A stretch of 64,000 bases of DNA from Candidatus Goldiibacteriota bacterium HGW-Goldbacteria-1 (GTDB lineage: Bacteria; Oederibacteriota; PGYV01), in the NCBI GenBank assembly GCA_002839855.1, contig PGYV01000010.1:17323-81322 (forward strand), written 5' to 3'. Both the position numbers and the translations under genes were made by a program. This document shows, piece by piece, positions 28,452-39,377 of this stretch. The notes under the pieces are model-generated. The model did no database searches. It had not been told where the DNA came from and worked only from the letters and a program-made list of their open reading frames with translations. How positions within the stretch are numbered: position 1 is the first letter of the stretch; every line of letters starts with the position of its first letter.

Positions 28452-29365
28452 TGCTCGCCCTCAAACGCATTAGTGCTGTCAAATGCCCCGCCCGTTATTT
28501 TATTAACATAGTTCTGCGCGGAAATTATGATATTATCGCCGTACATTACCGCCATATAAAAATATAAAGGCATCATAAGCCCGCAGGCAAGGGAAAAGGC
28601 CCAGATAAATTCAGCATAAAAGACATCAAACCTTTTCAAAATAAGAAGCGTGGTTAACGCCATGAAAAAAAGCCATAACACCCTCATCACTTTAAATACT
28701 TTATTGCCCCACAACAGCCCCGGCGCCCTTGCCAGAAAGAAAAATGTAATAAAGGGAAAGTAAAACATAAAACTTATCGGTTCGGCAAAAAAAAATTTTA
28801 TGATGTCGTTAAAAGGCTGATTTTTGGAAAACAGATATACCTTATCATCTATATTTATAATGCCGTCTTTTTGTTTTCTTAAGTCCTCTTTGGAAAGGGT
28901 GGTTTTTTCAAGCCTGTAAATAAAAGCCCCAAGTACTTTGCCCAGTATTTTCGCGTCAGAGGTATACCAGCGCCACATCATGCGCGCTATAAGGTCATCT
29001 TCCATGTATTCCAGATATTGCACCGGCATAATATCATTCAGGTTTTCCGAAACTGCTATGGCGCCGCGGCGCATGTATTTATTCAGATATACCGCTATCA
29101 CCTTATCATCTTCTGTTTTTATGCCCAAAGCCAGATATTCCTGTGCTTTAGCCTTAAGGTCAGTTTCTTCCTTATTAAGTTCATTAAATACAATAACCTT
29201 GATTTCATGAACCTTTTCAAGGCGCCAGGCGTGCCAGGAAAGATAATTTTTGCCTCCCAGATCGCCGTATGGCTGATAATAATTTCCGGGAAGATTCATA
29301 AGCTGCAGCCCATAGGCAAAAGCAGCAGTTAAAAGCATTAATAACAACATGATTATTTTTTTCAT
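28439..29365 (-). CDS. Secreted/membrane hypothetical, TPM-like
   Basis: The 308 residues show a signal peptide (about 1-20), a soluble middle with an alpha/beta pattern (KVIAVYLNKYMRRGAIAVSE) reminiscent of the TPM fold, and two to three membrane segments at about 195-290. TPM-like domains face the periplasm and are of uncertain function. The similarity is weak, so treat it as hypothetical. It heads the transcript to the next hypothetical and priA. Confidence 0.55.
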   Translation of the reverse strand: MKKIIMLLLMLLTAAFAYGLQLMNLPGNYYQPYGDLGGKNYLSWHAWRLEKVHEIKVIVFNELNKEETDLKAKAQEYLALGIKTEDDKVIAVYLNKYMRRGAIAVSENLNDIMPVQYLEYMEDDLIARMMWRWYTSDAKILGKVLGAFIYRLEKTTLSKEDLRKQKDGIINIDDKVYLFSKNQPFNDIIKFFFAEPISFMFYFPFITFFFLARAPGLLWGNKVFKVMRVLWLFFMALTTLLILKRFDVFYAEFIWAFSLACGLMMPLYFYMAVMYGDNIIISAQNYVNKITGGAFDSTNAFEGEQWPK

Positions 29366-29764
29366 GGATGCATTATACCATAAACGAAGGGACGGAGGAA
29401 TGGCAGCTCAGCAGCTCAGAAAAATAACGGGATGGTTTGGATCTGGTAGGCGCACCTTTTAATACTGAGCCTATAATAAAATTGCTCGGCATTATGTGCG
29501 GCAGTTAAAGTTGTTTTTTTTTTGAAAAATATAAATCTAAACAACGCGCCCTAAAGGGACGCAGCTACCATTACCAAACCAGGTTGCCAAGCCGCTTAGC
29601 TGCTGAGCCGCCAAGCCGCAGCAGTTTCGGCGCGTACTGAAAAAACATACCCAAACCCGATAAAGCCGAGGGACGGATGCACAGAGGATTGGAAGTAAAA
29701 ACAAATCTAAAATCTACTGCCGCACCCTGAAGGGTGCGCCTACCAGATCTAAACCCAGCTGCCA
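29366..29764. repeat. Intergenic repeat mosaic (399 nt)
   Basis: It holds an AGGGACGGAGG tract (29382-29395), GCAGCTCA units (29403-29420), and a reverse-oriented REP doublet. One palindrome of the doublet (29451-29500) is split by about 40 bp with its own inner inverted repeat; the other is at 29545-29562 (degraded). Then come 8-bp AAGCCGCC-like units (29584-29621), an isolated right end of the MITE-like element (29628-29661), the GGGACGGATGCAC module (29669 on), and a perfect REP at 29721-29738. No gene is visible. Confidence 0.85.
29628..29661. mobile_element. Solo right end of the MITE-like element
   Basis: CGGCGCGTACTGAAAAAACA and the next bases match the right terminal inverted repeat of the copies at 1-187 and 12191-12396, but no interior or left end is present. 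It is followed by the same GAGGGACGGATGCAC module as copy 1. Confidence 0.6.
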
Positions 29765-30880
29765 TTATTCCGGCATTCCCGGATAATAAAATTTAAGTAT
29801 ATCCTGATAACTAAACCCCTTTAAAGCAAGCGCATACGCACCGGCCAGGCATAACCCGCAGCCGTGGCCCGCGCCCTGCCCTTTAAGGATAAAATCACTT
29901 CCCTTTTTTGTAACTGTAAACTTTCTTGACGGTATATTTGCCCAGCCATATTTTTTTCCATAAGCAGAGATAAACCGGTCAGCAGCCATTTCAATTATGC
30001 CCTTTTTATGTTTTATCTTAATTACCCTGACATTACCGCCCGGGCTTGTGTCCCCTGTCATAAAATCAATACTCCCTGAAATTCGCTCCCCCATACTGCC
30101 TTTTACCACGCTTCTTATTTCAGATGCTTTTATCTTTTTTTCCCACCTGTAAAATATATGTTTTTCACAGAAATCGCCGCTTGCGCTGCCGCATCTGACC
30201 ACACTTTTAATATTATTTTCACCCCGCCAGACATTGCCTGCGGATTCGCTTTTTCCGCCGCAGCACCCTGAAAAATAAATATCCGCAGGTTTCCCCTGCT
30301 TATCTTTCAATATAATTCCACGTGTTTCAAAAGCAGCTTTTATGTTACTTTGCTTTTTAAGTTCCGGCCTGCCGTTTAACCGCTGGCAGTGTGTAAGGTC
30401 ACAAAGGTCGTAATAGCCGTGCCTTTGCCTGTTTTTTTCCGCGTAAGTCCTTATCGCAACAGCCAATGCTTTATCAGATTCAGGGTGTGAATATACCCCT
30501 TCAAGTTCACCGTCCAGGCTGGCTGCCACATAATCTTCCATATCCATTTCAACAATAACACCCGCTTCTTTTTCAGCGGGCGGCACAAAAAACATCACCT
30601 TTCCTTTATAAATATAGCCTTTACCGTTCAGACGTATTTCATATTCACCATAACTGCCGCTATTTAATAAATATTGTTTTGTTATTATCTTCTCGTTATT
30701 ACTTATAATTTCAATATTATCACCCTTCACGTACCGCACTTTTATTTTTTCCGCGGTGTTTAACTGCAGCGCTTCCAGTGATTTCGGATGATATATATTC
30801 AGCACCCTGATTTTTATAGATTCTGCAGATACCGGAATACTTAACAACAAAAAAAATACCGCGCTTAGAAGCACCCTCAC
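29765..30880 (-). CDS. SpoIID/LytB domain protein
   Basis: This 371-residue exported protein has a signal peptide (about 1-18) and a SpoIID domain: DMEDYVAASLDGELEG near 129, ALAVAIRTYAEKNRQ near 153, and GAGHGCGLCLAGAYALAL near the C-terminus with the catalytic acids upstream. SpoIID-type enzymes are lytic transglycosylases acting on denuded glycan, so it probably remodels peptidoglycan. The start is GTG overlapping the pbpC stop. Grouping with pbpC fits a cell-wall role. The host is not evidently a spore former. Confidence 0.9.
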   Translation of the reverse strand: MRVLLSAVFFLLLSIPVSAESIKIRVLNIYHPKSLEALQLNTAEKIKVRYVKGDNIEIISNNEKIITKQYLLNSGSYGEYEIRLNGKGYIYKGKVMFFVPPAEKEAGVIVEMDMEDYVAASLDGELEGVYSHPESDKALAVAIRTYAEKNRQRHGYYDLCDLTHCQRLNGRPELKKQSNIKAAFETRGIILKDKQGKPADIYFSGCCGGKSESAGNVWRGENNIKSVVRCGSASGDFCEKHIFYRWEKKIKASEIRSVVKGSMGERISGSIDFMTGDTSPGGNVRVIKIKHKKGIIEMAADRFISAYGKKYGWANIPSRKFTVTKKGSDFILKGQGAGHGCGLCLAGAYALALKGFSYQDILKFYYPGMPE

Positions 30881-33237
30881 CTTTTCACCATAACTTTAAA
30901 ACTTATGGAATCCGACGCCCCTGTGTCATCCTGTACGGTAAGCGAATACTTGCCCGGCTTGGGGCTGATATACAACACTTCATCCGTCGCGCTTTTATTT
31001 ACCGGATTGCCGTTTAAAAGCCATATTCCGCCCGTAACTCCTGACGCAAAAGACGCCTTAAGGGTTATCTTCTGAAAATCTTCAGGCAGGCTCTCTGTAA
31101 TGAAATACACGCCGCCGTTTTCAGGGCTTGTTATTTTGGGTTTTAACATTATATTCTGCGATACTTCCTGCGGGTCATAAGCAGGCACAGCTTCCAGATG
31201 CTGCCCTCTTTCCTTTAAATACGCTGCAATATCGGCGGGCCATATTTCCGCCACATATGAACGGTATGCAGAATCAGGATTCTTAAAAGAACCGGGATCC
31301 GCCCTTAACCCTGTCTTTTTATTCACATATATTTTTTTATGCACCCTGCATGCCGGCTCTGTGTTGATTCCCTTAATATATATATCTTCATCCGTCTTTT
31401 TACAGTACGGCCCGGCCGGCTGCCCGGAGACAGAGCAGATTTTTCTTGTTCCTATATCCGCGGGCGGGTCAAACCACACATCCCTGCTGCGCGTAAGATA
31501 ATTAAAAATTTCAATTACCACCGGCGCCGCTGCTTTAATGCCCACAAGTTTAAATGACGGCGAGGCGTCCGCATTTCCAAGCCATACGCCCACGGTATAA
31601 TCGGGGTTATAACCCACGCACCACGCGTTGCCGTATCCAAAAGATGTCCCTGTTTTAAAAGCCACTTTGCCCCTTGAATGGGTGAATTCCCACGCCTGCG
31701 GAAGGTCAGGCCTTACCGCTTCTGCCAGCATCTGCGTTATCATGTAGGCGGTGCCCGCGGAAAAAACCCTTACCGGTTCCTCCTGCGCTTTAATATCTTT
31801 ATGTATAAAATTTAGTTTTCTTAAAAGGCCGTAATTCGCGATGGCGGAATACATTGTCACAAGTTCTTCCAGGCTTACGGGATACGCGCCAAGCGCCGCC
31901 GCAAGGCCCGGATTTGTGTCCCTTCTTTTCATATCGTAATACCCATTTTTTCTTAGAAATCCCAGCAGGCCGTTGGCGCCAAGGCTGTATTCAAGATATA
32001 CTGCCGTGCTGTTATAAGAACGTGACAGCGCGTCAAAAGCCGTTACCAGCCCGGAAAACTTGCGGTCGGAATTAACAGGCGAGTACCCGTCATAGTCCCT
32101 TGGAATATCGTACAGGATTTTTTTTGGCGTTATCATGCCGTGCTCCGCCGCCATGGCATAAACAAAAGGTTTTAACGCCGAACCCGGCGAACGCACTATG
32201 GAAACACCGTCAATCTCGCCGCAGTGTTCTTTATCCTGAAAATCAGGCGAACCCACATAAGCCACAACATTCATCGTGCGGTTATCCGCCACAATTACAG
32301 CGCCGTTAAAAACGCCGTAATCTTTAAGCTCTCGGGACGCAAATTTAAGCCGGTATTCACACATAGCCTGAAGCGCTTCATCAATAAAGTATTTTCTTAC
32401 GTATCCGCTGTTATGTATCCTTTTATTTACAAGGTGCTGCAGCCTGTATGGATTGCTGTATCTTCTGTCAGACACAGGTTCTTGTGCGGCGGTATTTATA
32501 CCTTCCCCAAAAATTCCGCCTATCCTTTTTATCACTTCATCCCTTGCTTTACGCGCCCTCTGCGGGCTGCGGTCAGGCCTTAGCGAATTCGGTGATTTTG
32601 GCAGGGCTATTAAAAGCGCGGCTTCGGGAAAAGTTAAATTAATTGGGGCTTTATTAAAATATAGATATGACGCCGCAGCCACTCCTTCTATGTTTCCGCC
32701 CATCGGAATATTATTCAGGTACATTTCAAGAATCTGTTTCTTTGAAAAATTCACTTCCAGCTGCGACGCCCTGAAAGCTTCTATTATTTTTGCGCCCATA
32801 GTCCTTTTTCTTGGCTCTATAAGTTTGGCAAGCTGCATTGTAATGGTGGAACCGCCGGATACCACGCGCATACTGGTCACATTAAGAAAAGCGGCGCGCG
32901 CCACGGCAAAAGGGTTTATACCCGGGTGAAAATAAAACATACGGTCTTCATATTCCACAATACCGCGCTTTATGAATTCGGGCATATCTGAAAGCGGGGT
33001 TTTTATACGGTACATTCCGGACGGGGACAGACCCAGCCTTAACAGCCGGTTTTCCTGCGTGATGTGAAGGACAGAGTAATCTTCCTGCAGCCTGTAAAGC
33101 GGCAAAGGGAAAAAAACGTTAAGCAAAAACCATACGGCCGCGGGCAAAAGCACCGCGGCCGCTGTTATCAATACCGGTTTATTTGCCGGCTTTAGAAGGT
33201 ATTGCTTCAGGCGAAACAACAAGGTATTCTTTTTCAT
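30877..33237 (-). CDS. pbpC: Penicillin-binding protein 1C
   Basis: This bifunctional peptidoglycan synthase has 786 residues from the ATG chosen because GGAG lies just before it; the longer frame starts nine codons earlier. It has an N-terminal membrane anchor and a GT51 glycosyltransferase (EDRMFYFHPG, GGSTITMQLAKLIEPRKRT). The transpeptidase has SPGSALKP (SxxK), SRSYNS (SxN) and KTGTSFG. A C-terminal BiPBP_C domain (about 700-786) marks class 1C. It overlaps the alpha-2-macroglobulin gene by 59 nt, the same gene pair known from E. coli yfhM-pbpC. Confidence 0.96.
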   Translation of the reverse strand: MKKNTLLFRLKQYLLKPANKPVLITAAAVLLPAAVWFLLNVFFPLPLYRLQEDYSVLHITQENRLLRLGLSPSGMYRIKTPLSDMPEFIKRGIVEYEDRMFYFHPGINPFAVARAAFLNVTSMRVVSGGSTITMQLAKLIEPRKRTMGAKIIEAFRASQLEVNFSKKQILEMYLNNIPMGGNIEGVAAASYLYFNKAPINLTFPEAALLIALPKSPNSLRPDRSPQRARKARDEVIKRIGGIFGEGINTAAQEPVSDRRYSNPYRLQHLVNKRIHNSGYVRKYFIDEALQAMCEYRLKFASRELKDYGVFNGAVIVADNRTMNVVAYVGSPDFQDKEHCGEIDGVSIVRSPGSALKPFVYAMAAEHGMITPKKILYDIPRDYDGYSPVNSDRKFSGLVTAFDALSRSYNSTAVYLEYSLGANGLLGFLRKNGYYDMKRRDTNPGLAAALGAYPVSLEELVTMYSAIANYGLLRKLNFIHKDIKAQEEPVRVFSAGTAYMITQMLAEAVRPDLPQAWEFTHSRGKVAFKTGTSFGYGNAWCVGYNPDYTVGVWLGNADASPSFKLVGIKAAAPVVIEIFNYLTRSRDVWFDPPADIGTRKICSVSGQPAGPYCKKTDEDIYIKGINTEPACRVHKKIYVNKKTGLRADPGSFKNPDSAYRSYVAEIWPADIAAYLKERGQHLEAVPAYDPQEVSQNIMLKPKITSPENGGVYFITESLPEDFQKITLKASFASGVTGGIWLLNGNPVNKSATDEVLYISPKPGKYSLTVQDDTGASDSISFKVMVKR

Positions 33238-36200
33238 GCGTCTCCGCTTTGATATCCGGATCATACATAGCTTCCGCGAATATGTTGGGTATGGTGTACT
33301 TGCCCGGTGTAACCGCCCTTACCGCATAAGAGAAGGTTGTCTTACCCGAGAAAGCGCCGGTAAACAGAAGTATTCTGTCGTCGCGAATGTCCTGATATTC
33401 AAGCGCCATGTCGGACGCCGGAGTGAATTTTAGGAATCCGCTTGTCCTTAACCTTGGGTTTTCAATTTCAAACCCTGCCGGCAGCATATCCACAACTATT
33501 ACGTTATCAAGGGACCTGCCGTTTAAGGCTTCAAGTTCAACAGATACAACTATAAGTTTCCCCTGCACGACATTAGTAAGGTTAATCTCTTTGCCGTTTT
33601 CATCAAAATACTTTCTTGATACTTTAAGCCCGTTAGAATAACTTTTAGGCCTTTTTTCAAGCGGGGTTCCTTCCGTGTAAAAATTGTAGTATAAAGGCGT
33701 TTCACCGCTGTTTTTTACCGTGTACTCTTTCCACACGTTTTTTGTATCAGAATAAAAACCTTTGCCTTCATCTTTAATGGTGCTGTGTTTCGCGCCGTTC
33801 ACATACAGGTCCGCGCTCATTTCGCCGTTACGTCCGGGAAGGTTGTTTAATTCCGCAAGCCCCATTAACGCCCACGCTGTTTCCTGCGTGCTGCCGAAAG
33901 AGCCGTCATCCCTGACCCTTTCTATAAGCAGGTTTTCCGTTATTTTTGTGCGCGCTGTCTCTTTTGCCTCTGCCTGCGCGGCCGCTTTTAAGTACATTCC
34001 AAGGTTACGCGTATATGAATTAAACGATTCGCTTAATTCCCTAAGCATATATTTGGACTTGAAATCCTCGTACAGTACCATTTTTGCGGCATCCCTGTTA
34101 TCGGCATAAGAATACGACATGGAAAGCAGCATTTTATCGGACTCATCGGTACCTTCAATAAACCTTTTGGCATCCTTGTAAATAAGCCCGCCTTTTACCA
34201 TTATGTCGCGCTGTTCCGTGCCCGGCAGATATTTTGTCTTTTCCAGCTGTTTCGCGAACTCTTTCATTGCCGCGCTTACCTTTTTGTCTTTCTTAAGATA
34301 AAGCATGTACAAACTTTCAATGTAATTCATCTTTTTTGTATCCGGCCTTCCCACAAGCGCCTGTATGTACATTTTGTAAATGTTGTTTGACGTTTCATAC
34401 TCGCTTATTTCCTGGTTGTATGCACGCCTGTCAAGCCGCCCCTGCTGCTGCGCGGGTTCATCCGGATTTTCTTTTATACCCAGCCTGTCAAGCACGCGCC
34501 GGTAAAGGTCTTCCGGCACATTGTAACCCTGCCTTTTTGCCTCTACAAGGAAATGCGCGGTATAAAGCGACAGATATCTTGATGCTGCGCCGTTTCCGCC
34601 CGGCCAGTATGTTAATGTCCCGTCACCCATGACAAACTTGTTCAGTTTCTTAATTCCTTCTTCTATGTACGCGTCCACATTCGCGGCATAATCCTTTATC
34701 ATCCATTGCGCCACTCCAAGGTCTTTTAAATAAAGCATCGGGAACACTGAAGATACAGTCTGTTCAAGGCAGCCGTAAGGATAACGTACAAGATATTCAA
34801 GCGCCGGCGCGTATTCCGCCAGCCTGCTTTTGGATACAAAGAGCCTTACTTTTTTTCCAAATTTTATATACTCCTGCGGAATTTTGCCGGTTATTTCTTT
34901 TCCAGGTTCCAGCTTGCCCCTTACCACTTTTGTTTCAAGGTGGGCCGCAGGCCTTATGCTTAATTCGCGCTTAACCGACATTTTTTGCCCGTTGCCGGTT
35001 ACATTTATGTCAAGCTTCGCGGCGCCGGCTTCTTTTAACGCTTTTCCGGAGAAAGTTAACTTCTTTTCTTTTTTGTTCTCAAGGTAAATTTCTGTCCCTT
35101 CCCCTTTTGAAACTGTAATGGGCCCCTGCGTATCTATCCTTGCCGTAAACGTGCCGGAAAAACCGGTATTATTATAAATTCTGACCGGCATTTCAAACTC
35201 ATCAAGCAGCGCTAAAAATCTTGGCAGGTTAGGGGTTATAACAATAGGGTCCACTATATTTACAAATTTATCCGCGGAACCAAACTGGCCGCCGTCCACC
35301 GCAAGTACCATTATCCTTGCCTTGCCGTTAAACCTGGCGGATTCAAACTTGTAGCTTACTTCACCGTTTTCATCCGTATAAAGTATGCCGGAGAACCTGG
35401 CAAAAGATTCCACCCGTTTCGCGATTACCGGGTTTAAATGTTTCTGAAGCGGTTCATAATAGTCGCCGCCTATCGCCCGTTTTGTGGCATTTACATCTGT
35501 CAGTACTTTATTCATTATGGAATAACTTTGAGTTTCAAGCGCTTTTTTCCTGTAATAGTATTCAAGCGGATCCGGCGTTTCAAACCTTATTATTTGAAGG
35601 ATGCCTTCATCCACCGCGGCCAGCACCACAGCCGCATTTGCTTTTGCCTTGCCAAGCCTTACTTTTACATTAATGCCGTCAGTGGACATCACCTCTTCGC
35701 CGCAGATTATTTTTGGCGCAAGGTCCTTTGCCGACCGGTTTATTGAAACCGTGGCAATACCCGCGGACATAAACGGAAGAGAAGTATATTTTTCTTCAGG
35801 TTTTCTTACCGCCATTACATTCAAATAAACATTGGGCAGATATTCATCTTTTATATCAAAATAAACCACAGCGCTGCCGTTTTCCAGTTCTATGTATTTT
35901 TCCGCGAATACTTTTTCACGCTCCAGCGTCACATAAGCGCGGCCCGAAAAAGGCGCGTTGATGACCGCCTTCATTTTATCGCCGGGCAGGTATTTGTCTT
36001 TATCAAGAACTATTTCCACCCTGTCCGCTTTTGTCATGTCATAAGTGGTATAGCCCGGGCCGCTTACGTTTAATTTTATCCCGGTCCTCATGCCCTGCTC
36101 GCTTCCCGCGTAAATTGTATATTCGCCTTCTGTATCCGCGTCAATTTCCAGCGTGGCTTTTCCATTGATATCCATGGCTTTATTAATTACCACTTCGCTG

Positions 36201-39200
36201 TAATTGGAAGAGGCGTAATAATCCCTGTTCCAGCGGTTTCTGCGGAACATGGAATACCACACAGTGCGTTTTACAAGCACCTGAACATCTTTGATATTTT
36301 CTTCAACGCCTTCACCGTTTACCGCGGCAAGGTCTATTATTACTTTATCGCCTTTTTTGTAAACTTTGCGTTCATCATGCACTTTGACGCCAAGATAGTA
36401 TTTATAAACATGCACCGGAATCCTTTTCATGGTGCCTACAGCCCTTCCGCCGTCGTCAAAAACTTCCGCGTAAACCTCCGCCATTAAAGCGGAAGGCGGA
36501 AGCACCGCGCCCGGTATGCGGACTTCATAATCAAAGTTACCAATTTCGTTTAATTTTTCAGTTCCAAGCCTTTCCGTCCTTGCATCATATGACCTTTCCG
36601 GATCGCTGAACACATACCCTTTAAATGAAGGGTGCGTAAAGGCGTGCTGCACAAATTCCACCTGCGCGTTTACTTTATTGCCCGCAGCAGGCGGCCCAAA
36701 CATCTGATTTGCTTTTACCCTGAACCTTAACGGATCGCCGGGAATAAGAGTTTCTTTATCAGTTGTTATTGCCACGTTTATTTTATCCGGAATGAACTCT
36801 TCTATTTTTATTGAGGTGCTGCCGATACTGCGCCTCTGCGAATCAGGCACTATAAGCTGCACGGAATATTCGCCTGTCTGCGCGCCAAGCGCTATGGGCA
36901 CTTCAAAAACCGCCATGCCTTTTGTATTTGTCTGAACTTTTTTAATGTAGAAGTTTCCGCCCTGCGGATTTTGTATCACGCATTCCACAAACAAAGCGGG
37001 CGGCGTCGTGTTATTATCACCCCTGACTATGGCGGTAATAAATGCCTTTTCTCCCGGCCTGTACAGACCCCTTTCAGAGGTTAAGAAACCCTTTAACCCG
37101 TACTCGCCGTTTCTTTCGCCGCCGGTATCAAACAGGTAATTATTTGTCATATCCGCCCCAAGGGTCAGGTATGAAAAATCCTCCCCGTTTTCGGCCAGAA
37201 TTAAAAACGGGTTGAATTCGTAAAAGTTTTTGTTGTAATTGTCAAACTGCACCCTGCCTTCCGCGTCTGTTGTCATCTGCTTAATCACCTGATTATCAGT
37301 GGACATAAGTTTTACCGTCACACCGGACATAGGGTTAAGTTTGGTTACAGACACGGCTTTTACAAGCAGTGTGTTGTCATAAACCTTTGCCATAAGCCCG
37401 ATATCGGTGCAGCGGACCGTCTTTCTTTTTGTTTCATACGTGCGCTGGTCGCGCAGTTCCACAAAAAAGACACCCTTAAAAGGCTGGTCATTCAGGCTTT
37501 TCATATTAATAAATTCGGTCTGTTCCTGATTTATCTGCCCGCCGTAAATTTCGTGCACCGTATCAAATACGCGCTTGCCGGTATTGTAGTAGCTTCCGCT
37601 GCTGAGGTAATAGACCAGATTATTTTTAAAAACTTTATTTACATATACGTTAAACCGGTCAAGGTTCATTGTTTTAACCGCAATATTCATGTTTCCGTCA
37701 GGGGATAAAATTTCACCCTGTTCCGCAAAATCGCACATTGACGGCATATCTTTAAGCGTCACCCTGTTGGAATAGTCGTTTGGCATGGGCTCGCCGGTTT
37801 TTGCAACTATCCCTTTTGACACATTAACTTCGTATGTTATATTGGGCTGGAAATCCGCTTCAAGCATGGCAAACCTGTATTCGGTGGAAACTTTGAAAGG
37901 CAGAACTTCCGGTTCTTTGCCAAAAGAAGCGGGCTTAATAATCATGATGTGTTTTTTTACCTGCTCTTCAGAAATCGGCATGTTAAAACCGACCGCCACA
38001 GAACTGCTTCCTTCCGTGTGCCATGGTATTACTTCGGTAACGCTTAAATATTCTTTCGAAGGAATCCCGATTTCTTTTGCATATTCAGTACCCATTTCAC
38101 TTTTACATTCCGCGCACATCAAATCTTTCTGAATTAAAACTTTAATATACTGCCTGTCATAGATTCTGTTGAAATCCTTTATTTTTATGTAGTATCTTGT
38201 GGGCTGGTCGGATTTTTCAAGCCTGTATTCCAGGGGCGATTCACTTGTCCCTTTTGAGGTCACTACTTTTTTAAACGCGCGAAGGCTGTTTTTTAAAGCC
38301 TGCTCTTCCACGGGATAATTAAAGTTTATTTCGCCTATCAGTTCTTTTTCCGTATCTGTAATGACATCCCTGTCAAAGAAATACCTGTGGTCAACTATTT
38401 TTAACAGCGGAGTATTGAAAGAAACTTTTTTCCCGCCCACTATTTTCTTTCCCAGCGCTGCAAAATTTTCTGTATTTACCTTTACCGTGTATGATGCAGC
38501 CGGCGGAAGAGGCGCGTCCGGTTTAAAGACTATCGTTTTTTCATTCTGGAATTCATATACGCCAGTAATATCAGGAGAAATATCCAGTAATTTCGCTGGT
38601 GTGGTTTCATTTTTAAGCTTGACCGGCGCGGTAAATTCCGCCCTTATTGTTACGCTTGTATCCACTTCGCCTTTAGGCGATATGTCGGCAACAGTAACAA
38701 GAAATTTCCCGGAAATCGCGCTTAATACAACCTTTAAAAGTATAAGCCCAAGTATAACCGCAGCAGCGATTGAAAGTTTTTTTCTTTTGTCCTTTATACC
38801 CTTAACCTTGCCAAAAGCCGCGGGGGCAAATTTATTCTTAATAACCGAAAAAAGGCTTTTAAGCTTAGCCCATACAAACTTTGAAATTTTTACAAAAAAC
38901 CCCGATACTTTTTCCCATATAAACTTTAAAAACGCGCCAATCTCTTCCATATACCTGTATATATAATAGGAAAGCAGCGGGAGGATGTAAAACATGTTGA
39001 AGCTTGTGATATATGAGTTTAAACCTCTGAAATACAGATTCCTTAACCACCCTGTCACAAAAAACGCGCCGATAAAAATAAGGGCGCCTTTTGTAAGTTC
39101 CCTTTCTTTACCCCACTTCTTTTTCCTGAAATAAGCCAATAACAACAAAAGCAGGCCAAGAAGCACAAATTTTGGCGCTCCGGTTAAGAAATTACGAATT

Positions 39201-39352
39201 GTACTGATAAAGCTCTGAAATTCCCTGACCACCTGATAATTTAATTTTGGTATTAACAGATACGCAAGAAACGGAAGAATAACAAAAAAAAGAATTAATT
39301 TCCCTGTAAACAAAGCGCCTTTCATAAAACCTTTTTTGGGTATTTTAGCCAT
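33179..39352 (-). CDS. Bacterial alpha-2-macroglobulin with polytopic N-terminus
   Basis: This 2057-residue envelope protease trap has successive MG-type beta domains (from about 215), an MG/bait region rich in Arg and Tyr, and an A2M domain with the thioester motif YPYGCLEQT, Cys at about 1528. An alpha-alpha toroid (TED) and a C-terminal receptor-like domain follow. Bacterial members guard the periplasm, and the PBP1C partner repairs breached wall. Unlike the usual lipoprotein, this one starts with four hydrophobic stretches (about 12-135), an amphipathic stretch, and a fifth at about 193-213. GGGGAGGG precedes the ATG. Confidence 0.93.
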   Translation of the reverse strand: MAKIPKKGFMKGALFTGKLILFFVILPFLAYLLIPKLNYQVVREFQSFISTIRNFLTGAPKFVLLGLLLLLLAYFRKKKWGKERELTKGALIFIGAFFVTGWLRNLYFRGLNSYITSFNMFYILPLLSYYIYRYMEEIGAFLKFIWEKVSGFFVKISKFVWAKLKSLFSVIKNKFAPAAFGKVKGIKDKRKKLSIAAAVILGLILLKVVLSAISGKFLVTVADISPKGEVDTSVTIRAEFTAPVKLKNETTPAKLLDISPDITGVYEFQNEKTIVFKPDAPLPPAASYTVKVNTENFAALGKKIVGGKKVSFNTPLLKIVDHRYFFDRDVITDTEKELIGEINFNYPVEEQALKNSLRAFKKVVTSKGTSESPLEYRLEKSDQPTRYYIKIKDFNRIYDRQYIKVLIQKDLMCAECKSEMGTEYAKEIGIPSKEYLSVTEVIPWHTEGSSSVAVGFNMPISEEQVKKHIMIIKPASFGKEPEVLPFKVSTEYRFAMLEADFQPNITYEVNVSKGIVAKTGEPMPNDYSNRVTLKDMPSMCDFAEQGEILSPDGNMNIAVKTMNLDRFNVYVNKVFKNNLVYYLSSGSYYNTGKRVFDTVHEIYGGQINQEQTEFINMKSLNDQPFKGVFFVELRDQRTYETKRKTVRCTDIGLMAKVYDNTLLVKAVSVTKLNPMSGVTVKLMSTDNQVIKQMTTDAEGRVQFDNYNKNFYEFNPFLILAENGEDFSYLTLGADMTNNYLFDTGGERNGEYGLKGFLTSERGLYRPGEKAFITAIVRGDNNTTPPALFVECVIQNPQGGNFYIKKVQTNTKGMAVFEVPIALGAQTGEYSVQLIVPDSQRRSIGSTSIKIEEFIPDKINVAITTDKETLIPGDPLRFRVKANQMFGPPAAGNKVNAQVEFVQHAFTHPSFKGYVFSDPERSYDARTERLGTEKLNEIGNFDYEVRIPGAVLPPSALMAEVYAEVFDDGGRAVGTMKRIPVHVYKYYLGVKVHDERKVYKKGDKVIIDLAAVNGEGVEENIKDVQVLVKRTVWYSMFRRNRWNRDYYASSNYSEVVINKAMDINGKATLEIDADTEGEYTIYAGSEQGMRTGIKLNVSGPGYTTYDMTKADRVEIVLDKDKYLPGDKMKAVINAPFSGRAYVTLEREKVFAEKYIELENGSAVVYFDIKDEYLPNVYLNVMAVRKPEEKYTSLPFMSAGIATVSINRSAKDLAPKIICGEEVMSTDGINVKVRLGKAKANAAVVLAAVDEGILQIIRFETPDPLEYYYRKKALETQSYSIMNKVLTDVNATKRAIGGDYYEPLQKHLNPVIAKRVESFARFSGILYTDENGEVSYKFESARFNGKARIMVLAVDGGQFGSADKFVNIVDPIVITPNLPRFLALLDEFEMPVRIYNNTGFSGTFTARIDTQGPITVSKGEGTEIYLENKKEKKLTFSGKALKEAGAAKLDINVTGNGQKMSVKRELSIRPAAHLETKVVRGKLEPGKEITGKIPQEYIKFGKKVRLFVSKSRLAEYAPALEYLVRYPYGCLEQTVSSVFPMLYLKDLGVAQWMIKDYAANVDAYIEEGIKKLNKFVMGDGTLTYWPGGNGAASRYLSLYTAHFLVEAKRQGYNVPEDLYRRVLDRLGIKENPDEPAQQQGRLDRRAYNQEISEYETSNNIYKMYIQALVGRPDTKKMNYIESLYMLYLKKDKKVSAAMKEFAKQLEKTKYLPGTEQRDIMVKGGLIYKDAKRFIEGTDESDKMLLSMSYSYADNRDAAKMVLYEDFKSKYMLRELSESFNSYTRNLGMYLKAAAQAEAKETARTKITENLLIERVRDDGSFGSTQETAWALMGLAELNNLPGRNGEMSADLYVNGAKHSTIKDEGKGFYSDTKNVWKEYTVKNSGETPLYYNFYTEGTPLEKRPKSYSNGLKVSRKYFDENGKEINLTNVVQGKLIVVSVELEALNGRSLDNVIVVDMLPAGFEIENPRLRTSGFLKFTPASDMALEYQDIRDDRILLFTGAFSGKTTFSYAVRAVTPGKYTIPNIFAEAMYDPDIKAETHEKEYLVVSPEAIPSKAGK

Positions 39353-39377
39353 ATTACCCTCCCCTGATTTTTTTTAG